Assembly (NCBI RefSeq): GCF_021412585.1
Contig: NZ_JAKCMI010000021.1
Coordinates: 186,001-250,000 of the forward strand
Origin: Halomonas alkalisoli
Lineage (GTDB): Bacteria; Pseudomonadota; Gammaproteobacteria; Pseudomonadales; Halomonadaceae
Direction: 5' to 3'
DNA: 64,000 nucleotides
The first letter of the stretch is position 1. The number at the start of each line of letters is the position of its first letter. The notes beneath the pieces are model-generated. The model worked only from the letters and a program-made list of their open reading frames with translations, did no database searches and was not told where the DNA came from. Below, in pieces: positions 25,619 through 33,678 of the stretch. The translations under genes were made by a program, and so were the position numbers.

Positions 25619-26989
25619 ATGCAACCCCTTGCGAATGCCATGGCTCTGATCGGCAACACGCCGATGGTGCGGGTCGCCGCCCTGGACACCGGCCCCTGCG
25701 AGCTCTACCTGAAGCTGGAACACCTGAACCCGACCGGCTCGATCAAGGACCGTATCGGGCTGTCGATGATCGAGGCCGCCGAGGCCTCGGGCGAGCTCCA
25801 GCCGGGCGGCACCCTGGTCGAGGGCACCGCCGGCAATACCGGCCTGGCCCTGGCGCTGGTGGCCCAGCAGAAGGGCTACCGCGTGATCCTGGTGATCCCC
25901 GACAAGATGAGCCGCGAGAAGATCTTCAATCTCAAGGCCATGGGCGCCGAGGTGGTGCTGACGCGCTCGGACGTGGCCAAGGGCCACCCGGAGTACTACC
26001 AGGACAAGGCGGCGGCCATCGCCCGGGAGACGCCCGGCGCGGTGTTCGTCAACCAGTTCGGCAACCCCGCCAACCCCCTCGCCCACGAACGGGGCACCGG
26101 CCCGGAGATCCTCAGCCAGATGGACAACCGCCTCGACGCCGTGGTGTGTGGCGTCGGCTCGAGCGGCACCATCACCGGCCTGTCGCGCTGCTTCGCCAAG
26201 GCCGCCCCCGAGGTGGAGCTGATCCTCGCCGACCCCGAGGGCTCGGTGCTGGCGGAGTTCGTGCGCACCGGCCGGCTCAGCACCGAGAGCGGCAGCTGGC
26301 TGATCGAGGGCATCGGCGAGGACTTCGTGCCCCCCATCGCCGATCTCTCCCGGGTGAGCCAGGCGATCACCATCTCCGACAAGGAGAGCCTGCTCTGCGG
26401 CCGCGAACTGCTGCGAAGCGAGGGCATCCTGGGTGGCACCTCCACCGGCACCTGCCTGGCGGCGGCGCTGCGCTACTGCCGAGCCCAGACCCAGCCCAAG
26501 CGGGTGGTGACCTTCGTCTGCGATACCGGCAACAAGTACCTCTCCAAGATGTACAACGAGCACTGGATGGAGGACCAGGGCTTCATCGAGCGCCACCACT
26601 ACGGCGACCTGCGCGACCTGATCCGCCACCCCTATGCCGAGCACGACACCATCGTGGTGGCACCCGACGAGCCGCTGACCACCGCCTACGCGCGCATGAA
26701 GCTCTACGACGTTTCCCAGTTGCCGGTGATGGAGGGCGACCGGGTGGTCGGCATCATCGACGAGTCGGACATACTGATGGCGGTGTACGGCCACGAGGAC
26801 CATTTCAAGTCGCCGGTTCGCGAGGCGATGATCACCCAGTTGCAGGAGCTCACCCCCGGCGCCAGCCTGGACGACCTGGTGGCGGTGTTCGAGGAGGACC
26901 ATGTGGCCATCGTCACCGAGGGCGACGACTTCCATGGCCTGATCACGCGGATCGACCTGCTCAATTATCTGCGCCGCCGGATCGACTGA
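25619..26989 (+). CDS. cbs: Cystathionine beta-synthase
   Basis: The protein has 456 residues. It condenses serine and homocysteine to cystathionine with PLP, the first step of reverse transsulfuration. The PLP lysine is in NPTGSIKDRIG (Lys43); EGTAGNTGLALALVA and GSSGTITGLSR bind the cofactor; PEGSVLAEF and TSTGTCLAAALRYC follow. The C-terminal ~120 residues (from about 335) are a CBS/Bateman pair (SQLPVMEGDRVVGIIDESDILM, HVAIVTEGDDFHGLITRIDLLNYLR). The N-terminal heme domain of animal enzymes is absent, as usual in bacteria. The start is supported by GGAGG 6 bases upstream. It is followed by the partner enzyme across a large repeat. An O-acetylserine sulfhydrylase is less likely because of the Bateman pair. 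Confidence 0.9.
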   Translation: MQPLANAMALIGNTPMVRVAALDTGPCELYLKLEHLNPTGSIKDRIGLSMIEAAEASGELQPGGTLVEGTAGNTGLALALVAQQKGYRVILVIPDKMSREKIFNLKAMGAEVVLTRSDVAKGHPEYYQDKAAAIARETPGAVFVNQFGNPANPLAHERGTGPEILSQMDNRLDAVVCGVGSSGTITGLSRCFAKAAPEVELILADPEGSVLAEFVRTGRLSTESGSWLIEGIGEDFVPPIADLSRVSQAITISDKESLLCGRELLRSEGILGGTSTGTCLAAALRYCRAQTQPKRVVTFVCDTGNKYLSKMYNEHWMEDQGFIERHHYGDLRDLIRHPYAEHDTIVVAPDEPLTTAYARMKLYDVSQLPVMEGDRVVGIIDESDILMAVYGHEDHFKSPVREAMITQLQELTPGASLDDLVAVFEEDHVAIVTEGDDFHGLITRIDLLNYLRRRID

Positions 26990-27183
26990 AGGTTTGTCTG
27001 AAAACTGCCTGCGCTCGCCCATACGGCGTTAAAAATCAGCTCAAAGTACTCATTTACACCCCCGTAAACTCCGCCTTTTCGCTGATTTTTGCCTTGTGAC
27101 CCACACGGATGTGGGAAATGCGTGGGCCCGTAGGGAACGGGCCTAGCCCTGGCCATCGCTCGGCGACTTTTCAGACGAAACCT
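26990..27183. repeat. Large nested palindromic repeat between cbs and the Cys/Met PLP gene
   Basis: The outer arms AGGTTTGTCTGAAAA (26990-27004) and TTTTCAGACGAAACCT (27168-27183) are inverted copies with one base of difference in length. Inside, AAAAATCAGC (27031-27040) pairs perfectly with GCTGATTTTT (27081-27090). A third block (27098-27143) forms two hairpins, CCCACA-CGGA-TGTGGG and GGCCCGT...ACGGGCC. It begins directly after the cbs stop and ends just before the next gene's ribosome binding site. I believe this is a dispersed halomonad repeat, but only this copy is seen here. Confidence 0.75.
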
Positions 27184-27196
27184 TGAGGAGGGATGT

Positions 27197-28390
27197 ATGA
27201 ACGACGACAAGCGCAACGGCCAGCATCGGCTGGCGACCCGGGCCATCCATGCCGGCCAGGCGCCGGACCCGAGCACCGGTGCCATCATGACACCGATCTA
27301 TGCCACCTCCACCTATGTGCAGGGAAGCCCCGGCCATCACCAGGGCTTCGAGTACTCCCGTAGCGGCAACCCCACCCGCCTGGCGCTGGAGCGCTGCATG
27401 GCGGACCTGGAAGGCGGCACGGCGGGCTTCGCCTTCGCCTCGGGCATGGCGGCCACGGCCTGCGTGCTGGAACTGCTCGACCACGGCAGCCATGTGATCG
27501 CCATGGACGACCTCTACGGCGGCTCCTACAGGCTGTTCGAGAACGTCCGCCGGCGCTCCGCCGGGCTCGACTTCGGCTTCGTCGACCTGAGCCTCGATGA
27601 GGCACTGGACATCGCCCTGCACGACAACAGCCGCATGCTATGGGTGGAATCGCCCAGCAACCCGCTGCTCAAGCTCGTCGACCTGGAGCGAGTCGCCGCC
27701 TTCGCCCGCGACCACGGCCTGATCAGTGTGATGGACAACACCTTTGCCAGCCCGGTGCTGCAGCGCCCCCTGGAGCTCGGCTTCGACATCGTGGTGCACT
27801 CCACCACCAAGTACCTGGGGGGCCACTCCGATATTGTCGGCGGGGTCGCCGTGGTGGCCGATGAGGAACTCGCCGAGCGCCTGGCTTTCCTGCATAACGC
27901 CGTGGGCGGCATCGCCGGACCCTTCGACAGTTTTCTCGCCCTGCGCGGCCTGAAGACGCTGGTGCTGCGCATGCGCCAGCACTGCCAGAACGCCCGGGCG
28001 CTGGCCGCCTGGCTGGAGGCCCACCCCGCCGTGGAACGGGTCATCTACCCGGGACTCGCCAGCCACCCCCAGCACGCCCTGGCCAAGCGCCAGATGAGCG
28101 ACTTCGGTGGCATGCTCTCGATGGTGGTGCGCGGCGGCGAACCGGCGGCACGCCGCGTGCTGGAGCGCTGCCGGCTGTTCTCCCTGGCCGAGAGCCTGGG
28201 CGGGGTGGAGAGCCTGATCGAGCACCCCGGCATCATGACCCACGCCTCCGTGCCTGCCGAGACTCGCGAGCGGCTGGGCATCGAGGGCGGGCTGATTCGG
28301 CTCTCGGTGGGCATCGAGGCGATCGAGGACCTGATCGCCGACCTGGATCAGGCCCTGGGGGGCGACGGCCCAGCCGCTCCACCCACATGA
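27197..28390 (+). CDS. Cystathionine gamma-lyase-type PLP enzyme
   Basis: The protein has 397 residues of the Cys/Met metabolism PLP family. The cofactor lysine is Lys205 in HSTTKYLGGHSDIVGG. Other signatures are AIHAGQAPDPSTGAIMTPIYATSTYVQ, YSRSGNPTRLALE, FASGMAATACVLELL and DNTFASPVLQRPLELG, with the C-terminal SLAESLGGVESLIEHPGIMTHASVP. Position behind cbs indicates cystathionine gamma-lyase, giving cysteine, 2-oxobutanoate and ammonia. Beta-lyase or gamma-synthase activity cannot be excluded from sequence. GAGGAGG lies upstream of the ATG, right at the edge of the palindromic repeat. Confidence 0.88.
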   Translation: MNDDKRNGQHRLATRAIHAGQAPDPSTGAIMTPIYATSTYVQGSPGHHQGFEYSRSGNPTRLALERCMADLEGGTAGFAFASGMAATACVLELLDHGSHVIAMDDLYGGSYRLFENVRRRSAGLDFGFVDLSLDEALDIALHDNSRMLWVESPSNPLLKLVDLERVAAFARDHGLISVMDNTFASPVLQRPLELGFDIVVHSTTKYLGGHSDIVGGVAVVADEELAERLAFLHNAVGGIAGPFDSFLALRGLKTLVLRMRQHCQNARALAAWLEAHPAVERVIYPGLASHPQHALAKRQMSDFGGMLSMVVRGGEPAARRVLERCRLFSLAESLGGVESLIEHPGIMTHASVPAETRERLGIEGGLIRLSVGIEAIEDLIADLDQALGGDGPAAPPT

Positions 28391-28489
28391 GGCCCTCGCC
28401 TTGTCGGCTTGTGCCCCTCATCAGCGTGAAGCAGACAGCATAGCGTTCAATGAGCATCGAGGCGGGCGATGACCTGAATCCGGCGGCTC

Positions 28490-29866
28490 CTACGCCGTGG
28501 CATCGAACACCTGCCTGACCAACTCGGCAAGCGTCGGGTGCACGTGGATGCTGTCGCGCACCCGTTGCGCCTTGGCCCCCGGGGTGTTCATGGCGACCAC
28601 CACCTCGTGAATCAGGTCGGCGGCCTGGGGGCCGATCATGTGAAAGCCCAGGATCCGGTCGCTGCCCTTCTCGACCAGGAGTTTCGCAAAGCCCGGGGGG
28701 GAACCGACGATCTTGCCCTTGGCGAAATCGGCATACTCCTTCCGGGCCACGGTGTAATCGAGGCCCTGGTCGCGACAGGCGCGCTCGGTCAGCCCGACCG
28801 AGCCGATCTGCGGATTGCTGAACACGGCGTGCGGGTTGGCGGTGTAGTCGACCGCCAGGGAGGCACCGTGCGCGTTGCGGTAGGCAAGCTCACCTTCGTA
28901 GCTCGAGGTGTGCTTGAACATCCCCTGCCCGATGACGTCGCCATAGGCATAGATGTCGGGGTGCGTGGTCCGAAGCCCGTCGTCGACCACCACGAAGCCG
29001 CGGTCGTCGAGCTCGACCCCCGTCCGTTCCAGCCCGAGCCCATCGGTGTTGGGACGCCGACCGGTGGCCAGCAGGAGCCGATCCCCGAGCACGGTCCGTT
29101 CGCCGTCGCCGGTGGCGACGACCAGGCCGCAATGCCCGTCGCGCACCAGCGCCTGGCGAGCCTCGGCTTGCAGCACCAGCTCCACCCGCTTGGCGAGCTC
29201 CTGGGTGAACAGCGCCCGCACGTCGTCGTCTTCGGCCAGCAGGCATTCGGAGTGGTCGATCACCGTGACGCGGGTGCCCAGGGCGGAGAAGAAGTGGGCA
29301 AACTCACAGCCGATGTAGCCGCCGCCGAGGATGATCAGGTGCTCGGGCTGCTCGGTGAGGTCGAAGATGACGGACTCGTTGGTGAGGAACCCGCTCTCCG
29401 CCAGCCCGGGGATCGGCGGGACCGCGGGTCGCGCGCCCGCCGCGATGAAGATCCGCTCGCCGGTCAGCCGGCGCCCGTCCTCCATCTCGATCAGCTTGTC
29501 GTCCACGAAATGCGCCTGGCCGTAGTAGGGGGTGAAGGCGCTCTCCACCCAGCGGCGCACGGCAGCGGCGTCGTTCTCGCGCCGCCGACGGACCGTGTCG
29601 AGCACGGCCTGGAAGTCGACGCGAACCGACGACTGATCCAGGTGAATACCGAAGTCCCCGGCGTGCCGGATCGTCTGCATCACCTCGGCAGCCTGAATCA
29701 GGCCCTTCGTCGGGATGCAGCCGCGGTTCACGCAGGTGCCGCCGAGCTGGTCGGGGCGGTCATCGACCAGCGCGACCGACTTGCCGTCCTGCTGAGCGTA
29801 ATAGGCGGCCGTCAGACCAGAGCCGCCGCCGATGCAGACCACGTCGTAGCGCTCAATCGCCGCCAT
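28490..29866 (-). CDS. Flavin-dependent disulfide reductase (dihydrolipoyl dehydrogenase-like)
   Basis: The protein has 458 residues of the class I pyridine nucleotide-disulfide oxidoreductase family. FAD site GGGSGLTAAYYA (13-24), redox-active disulfide GGTCVNRGCIPTK (Cys45, Cys50), NAD(P) site ILGGGYIGCEFAHFFSALG, second FAD motif IYAYGDVIG, and C-terminal HVHPTLAELV with the His-Glu pair are all present. It is not linked to a 2-oxoacid dehydrogenase complex here, so the substrate could be dihydrolipoamide, mycothiol-like or another disulfide. The ATG at 29866 has GGGAGG upstream, which rejects a much longer frame starting at 30136. Confidence 0.85.
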   Translation of the reverse strand: MAAIERYDVVCIGGGSGLTAAYYAQQDGKSVALVDDRPDQLGGTCVNRGCIPTKGLIQAAEVMQTIRHAGDFGIHLDQSSVRVDFQAVLDTVRRRRENDAAAVRRWVESAFTPYYGQAHFVDDKLIEMEDGRRLTGERIFIAAGARPAVPPIPGLAESGFLTNESVIFDLTEQPEHLIILGGGYIGCEFAHFFSALGTRVTVIDHSECLLAEDDDVRALFTQELAKRVELVLQAEARQALVRDGHCGLVVATGDGERTVLGDRLLLATGRRPNTDGLGLERTGVELDDRGFVVVDDGLRTTHPDIYAYGDVIGQGMFKHTSSYEGELAYRNAHGASLAVDYTANPHAVFSNPQIGSVGLTERACRDQGLDYTVARKEYADFAKGKIVGSPPGFAKLLVEKGSDRILGFHMIGPQAADLIHEVVVAMNTPGAKAQRVRDSIHVHPTLAELVRQVFDATA

Positions 29867-30235
29867 GGTTCCTCCCCGCTTTACCGCCCCGCGCTCGATA
29901 TCCTTCGGCCGGCCCTGTCGAGGTCGGTGATCAGGTTCTTCTTCTGCGAGTGTAGCCCAATCGATGCCCGCCACAGGAAGTTCGAACCAGGCTTCAGGTA
30001 AAGTGGACCCCGAAAATCGGACCAGGGTATTCGCGCTCGTTCGTGAACTCGCCTCAACGCCCCTGAATACCTCGGCGCAGCCAGTCATGTACGAAGGCGG
30101 TCTGCGCCCAGTTGGGGATGGCACCGGGGATGCCATGCATTTTTCAATTGAGCTCGTCGCCTTGTCTCAGGCAGGATGGAGAAAGGGAAAGCAGGTCATT
30201 AGGGATGAGCAACGGCATACCGCTGGAGGAGCCAC

Positions 30236-30571
30236 ATGCAACCGCTGAGCTATTACTACTACAACGTACTGGAAGGCCTCGAAAAGCCGTGCGACGTGCC
30301 GACGACCCAGCTGCAGGAGGGCTACGATATCCTGTACCGACATGGCGGGCGCATCGAAATGGACCTGATGCGCAAGGCCGAGGATGGCAATGCCCAGGGC
30401 AGGCCCTACCACTGGTACGAGGCCCTCGATGACGAGCAGCGGGCGAAACTGCACAAGGCCCTGGATGACGAAAACCCCGCGAAGATCCTCAAGATCATTC
30501 AGCGCAACGGCTATGCCGGGGTGCTCTACCACCATGCCTGGCAATACTTCCGGGAGCCGGGAGCCGCCTAA
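30236..30571 (+). CDS. Small conserved-looking protein of unknown function
   Basis: The protein has 111 residues: MQPLSYYYYNVLEGLEKPCD, DILYRHGGRIEMDLMRKAEDG, RPYHWYEALDDEQRAKLHKALDDENPAKILKIIQRNGYAGVLYHHAWQYF. It is soluble, mostly helical and rich in aromatic residues. A strong GGAGGAG precedes the ATG, so it is probably a real gene. No family recognised. Confidence 0.6.
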   Translation: MQPLSYYYYNVLEGLEKPCDVPTTQLQEGYDILYRHGGRIEMDLMRKAEDGNAQGRPYHWYEALDDEQRAKLHKALDDENPAKILKIIQRNGYAGVLYHHAWQYFREPGAA

Positions 30572-30626
30572 GCCCCCTCTCCGCAAGTACCTACAGGGCT
30601 CGCGATCTCAAGCGGGCCCTTTTTCC

Positions 30627-30718
30627 AAGCTCCTTATTCTAAGCCCCTTGCCCAAGTCCCTTTTCTAAGCTCCTTGTCTAAGCTCGTTATCTAAGCCCCT
30701 TTCCTAAGCCCTCGTGCT
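30627..30718 (+). repeat. 13-bp tandem repeat, about seven copies
   Basis: Degenerate units of the form AAGCYCCTTNTCT start at 30627, 30641, 30654, 30667, 30680, 30693 and 30706; the first is 14 bases and the rest 13. They lie between the small unknown protein and the phasin gene. The rest of the gap (30572-30937) is AT-rich towards the phasin start and probably contains its promoter. Confidence 0.75.
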
Positions 30719-30937
30719 GAATAACGCTGGTTTGGATGTCGTTGGGTGTGCTACCGCACAGAGCGACTCGCTTTGTCTGTTTATGGTTTGAGGGATGTAG
30801 CCGTAGTTGCCAGCCCAAGAAGGAATCTACACAAACAGGCGACATCAGCATCAGCTTGTTGAGGAACGACTTGCTGAATTGCAAACTTTACCTGGATTAT
30901 TACTTCACTTGTTTGTTACAAGACATGGAGAAATTAA

Positions 30938-31462
30938 ATGAGCGCTGAAAAGACCAAGTCAGATGGCAACCCGTCTAGCGAACGAAGCAGCGAAAGGGCC
31001 AAAGGGCAGTTCGACAACGCCGTTTTAGAGCCGGTGCGTGCTTACGGAGCACTGACCACTGATTACTTTGAGAAACTCTTCTCGGTTCAGTTCGATTCCG
31101 TTCGTGCCTTTGCGGACAAGAATCTGGCACAGTCCCGCTCCTGGCTTGAGGTGAAGGATTCCGACAGTTTTCGGCAGGTAGTGGAGAAGCAGCAGCAGGC
31201 CGTCCGGGAATTGAGTGAGCAGATGAAGGAAGACGCTGACAGGATCCAGGCCTTGAGTCAGGAATACCTGAAGGAGACCCAGCAGCTGACATCTGAGAGC
31301 GTGCAGTCAGGCAGCAAGCAGCTCGAAGAAAACATGCAGAAAGGGAAGGCTCAAGTAGAGGGCCACTTCCAGCAAGGCAAGGAAGAGGCAGGTAATTCTC
31401 AACAGAAAAGCCAGCGGCAGGCCGACAATAGCAAGAAGTCGACCAGCACGTCGGATAAGTAA
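30938..31462 (+). CDS. Phasin family protein
   Basis: The protein has 174 residues. The central part (NAVLEPVRAYGALTTDYFEKLFSVQFDSVRAFADKNLAQSRSWLEVKD) is a phasin_2-type amphipathic helix region that coats polyhydroxyalkanoate granules. The C-terminal third is a Gln/Lys/Ser-rich coiled coil (KQLEENMQKGKAQVEGHFQQGKEEAGN) that is probably disordered or oligomerising. It has no signal peptide and is cytoplasmic. GGAG lies upstream of the ATG and a strong terminator follows. Its codon and base usage is less GC-rich than its neighbours, as often seen for abundant proteins. No PHA synthase is in the window. Confidence 0.85.
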   Translation: MSAEKTKSDGNPSSERSSERAKGQFDNAVLEPVRAYGALTTDYFEKLFSVQFDSVRAFADKNLAQSRSWLEVKDSDSFRQVVEKQQQAVRELSEQMKEDADRIQALSQEYLKETQQLTSESVQSGSKQLEENMQKGKAQVEGHFQQGKEEAGNSQQKSQRQADNSKKSTSTSDK

Positions 31463-31496
31463 TGCTGATTGCTTGACAAGCAAGTGGTAATGTGCA

Positions 31497-31526
31497 GGGC
31501 CGCTTTCCCGGGAAAGCGGCCCTTTT
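31497..31526 (+). terminator. Terminator behind the phasin gene
   Basis: A perfect 13+13-base palindrome (GGGCCGCTTTCCC/GGGAAAGCGGCCC, 31497-31522) is followed by TTTT. In RNA the centre would open into a small loop. It ends phasin transcription. Confidence 0.9.
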
Positions 31527-31672
31527 ACTGTCTGGCTGTAATCTCCTTCTCTTCGCTCCATGGCGCTTCATGATGCCACGCCACATCCCCGTCCTCGCTA
31601 AAGGAGCAGTGGCTGCCATCGCTCAGCAAGGGTCCAAGGCTGGGTCGCTTGACACCGCCGGGTGTCCTGTAC

Positions 31673-31706
31673 TTAGATAGGCCTATATTTAGATAGATCG
31701 GTCTAT
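31673..31706. promoter_or_regulatory. TetR operator candidates
   Basis: Two direct copies of TTAGATAG (31673-31680 and 31689-31696) are each part of a palindrome: ATAGGCCTAT (31677-31686) and ATAGA-TCGG-TCTAT (31693-31706). They lie 17-50 bases upstream of the tetR start, as expected for autoregulation of the tetR-MFS operon. Confidence 0.6.
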
Positions 31707-31722
31707 ACAGGAGTGACATTCG

Positions 31723-32289
31723 ATGCCAGCCTCCAAGCGCGACCAGTTGCTCGCCACGGCGGAGCGACTCTTCTATGAGCAGGGGTTCCACGCCACTGGC
31801 ATCGACCGCATCGTGGCCGCCGCCGGGGTGGTGCGCATGACGCTCTACAACCACTTCGCTTCCAAGGAAGCCCTGGTGGCGGCGGTTCTGTCGGCTCGCC
31901 ATGAACGCTTCATGGCCAGCCTCGATGCGGCAGCGGCCTCCGCCTCGCCGGGCCAGGTGACACGTGCCCTGGTCGATGCGCATGGCCACTGGCTGGAGCG
32001 CTACAGCCAGCATGGCTGCATCATGGTCAAGGCGATGGGCGAGTTCGCCGAGCACAGCACCGAGATCCATGCCCTGGCGGTGGCCGCCAAGGCCGATCTG
32101 CTGGCACGTCTGGAAACCGCCGTGGTGCGCGATGGCCTGGACCACCACGCCGGCCTGGCGCGACGCCTGTTCATGGTGCTGGAAGGCAGCAACACGGCGG
32201 TGGCCCTGCTGGGCCCGCAGACGGCCCTGGCCGACACTCGAGCGGTGGTCGATGCCCTGCTCGCAGCGGCCCGGAGCGAGACCCCATGA
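31723..32289 (+). CDS. TetR/AcrR-family regulator
   Basis: The protein has 188 residues. The N-terminal HTH (KRDQLLATAERLFYEQGFHATGIDRIVAAAGVVRMTLYNHFASKEALV, about 4-52) is typical of TetR. The ligand-binding domain (GQVTRALVDAHGHWLERYSQHGCIMVKAMGEF) fits TetR_C groups found next to efflux pumps. The stop overlaps the start of the MFS gene (ATGA), so it probably represses its own operon, and palindromes upstream are candidate sites. Confidence 0.88.
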   Translation: MPASKRDQLLATAERLFYEQGFHATGIDRIVAAAGVVRMTLYNHFASKEALVAAVLSARHERFMASLDAAAASASPGQVTRALVDAHGHWLERYSQHGCIMVKAMGEFAEHSTEIHALAVAAKADLLARLETAVVRDGLDHHAGLARRLFMVLEGSNTAVALLGPQTALADTRAVVDALLAAARSETP

Positions 32290-33476
32290 GGCCCCTGTCC
32301 CCCCTCGGCATGGCAGCCCTCGGAAGCGGGGTCATCGCCATCACCTACGGCCTGGCCCGCTTCGTATTCGGGCTCTTCCTGCCTTCGATGCGCGACGAAC
32401 TGACAATCTCCGCGACCATGGCAGGGGTAATCGGCGCCCTGCCTTTCCTGAGCTTCGTCTTCGCTATCCTCGCCGCTCCCTGGGTGACTCGCCGACTCGG
32501 GGTACGCCGCACGGGGGTGGCGGCCGCCGGCCTGGCCGGGGTAGGCCTGATGACCATCGCCCAGGCACCTTCATCGCTGCAGTTGGCCGCCGGCGTGCTG
32601 CTCTGCGGGATCAGCACCGGGCTGTCATCGCCGGTCATGGCCCAGGCGGTCTATCGGGTCGTACCGCCAGACCTGCGCGGACGCGTCAACGCCACCATCA
32701 ATGCGGGCACCAGCCTGGGGATTGCGCTCGCCATGCCCGCGGTGCTGCTCTGGGCGGAGGCCTGGCGCAGTGCCTATACCGGATTCGCCGCCCTGGCGGC
32801 CCTGGCCGCACTGGCCGCCTTCTGCTATCTGCCTCGGGATGACCAGCGCACCTCACTCTCGCGGCCCCGCCTGCTAGCCGCGCCGGTAAGCCGGGCGCAA
32901 TGGCTCGGTATCGCCCGGCTGAGCGGCCTTGCTACTGGCATGGGGTGTGTGAGTGCGGCCTACTGGGTGTTTGCCCCCGATGCGGTGATCAACGCCGGGG
33001 GGCTCGCGTCGAGCCAGACCGCCTGGATGTGGCTGGCGGTTGGCATCGGAGGGCTGACGGGTGCCGGCGCCGGGGATCTCATCTCGCGCTTCGGGCCGGC
33101 CTCGAGCCATGCCGCCGGCCTCACGGTGATGTCTGTCAGTCTCGTGATATTGGCCATCGATCCCGGCAACTTCGCTCTCGCCCTGTCATCCGCGGCCCTG
33201 TTCGGTGCCGGGTACATGATCCTTACCGGTTTCTACCTGGTCAGGAGCACCCAGATCATGACCGAGGCGCCCGCCTTCGCCCCGGTGCTGCCGCTGCTCG
33301 CCACTTCGGTCGGCCAGGTCGCCGGCTCTCCGCTGGCCGGTTGGCTTGTCGGAGCCGAAGGCCATGTCACCACCTTCATGCTCTTCGCCACCCTGGGGCT
33401 CGCTGTCGCCGGACTGGGGTCTTGGTTACTGAAGGAGAAATCCGAATCAGCCCCTGCCAGTCATCCCTTCCAATAG
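32286..33476 (+). CDS. MFS transporter
   Basis: The protein has 396 residues with about 12 hydrophobic segments, the loop-2/3 motif WVTRRLGVRRTGVAAAG and a typical YbfB/MFS_1-like start (LGMAALGSGVIAITYGLARFVFGLFLPSM). It is an inner-membrane exporter or importer of unknown substrate. It is translationally coupled to tetR, so a drug or metabolite sensed by that repressor is the likely cargo. The stop lies inside a degenerate repeat (33471 onward). Confidence 0.85.
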   Translation: MRPLSPLGMAALGSGVIAITYGLARFVFGLFLPSMRDELTISATMAGVIGALPFLSFVFAILAAPWVTRRLGVRRTGVAAAGLAGVGLMTIAQAPSSLQLAAGVLLCGISTGLSSPVMAQAVYRVVPPDLRGRVNATINAGTSLGIALAMPAVLLWAEAWRSAYTGFAALAALAALAAFCYLPRDDQRTSLSRPRLLAAPVSRAQWLGIARLSGLATGMGCVSAAYWVFAPDAVINAGGLASSQTAWMWLAVGIGGLTGAGAGDLISRFGPASSHAAGLTVMSVSLVILAIDPGNFALALSSAALFGAGYMILTGFYLVRSTQIMTEAPAFAPVLPLLATSVGQVAGSPLAGWLVGAEGHVTTFMLFATLGLAVAGLGSWLLKEKSESAPASHPFQ

Positions 33477-33530
33477 GCCCTGCCACCAATAGACCCTGCC
33501 ATTAGCCCCTGCAACAAGCCCCGCCCAGCC
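33471..33530 (+). repeat. Degenerate 14-16-bp tandem repeat
   Basis: Units resembling CAATAGGCCCTGCCA occur at 33471, 33487, 33501 and 33515 with increasing divergence; the first contains the stop codon of the MFS gene. Confidence 0.55.
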
Positions 33531-33678
33531 TATCGCCAGCGACGCAAGTGCGCTGGCGTGCCGTATGCGATGCCGGCTCTGAACGTGAAAAATATTTCTA
33601 GTATACAATTTTATCAGCTACTGTAGACAGCACAGCTAGCAGATGTACTACAAATCCAAGAACAGATCGGAAGTCCTC

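Noticed and set aside
25534..27099. Frame of 521 codons overlapping cbs
   Set aside because: Low-complexity Arg/Gly/Pro composition and the cbs frame has clear PLP and CBS motifs.
28538..30001. Open frame of 487 codons opposite the disulfide reductase
   Set aside because: It is antisense to a gene with all its family motifs, in GC-rich DNA where such frames are common.
30627..30718. Possible CRISPR array
   Set aside because: Units are adjacent 13-mers without spacers; no cas genes.
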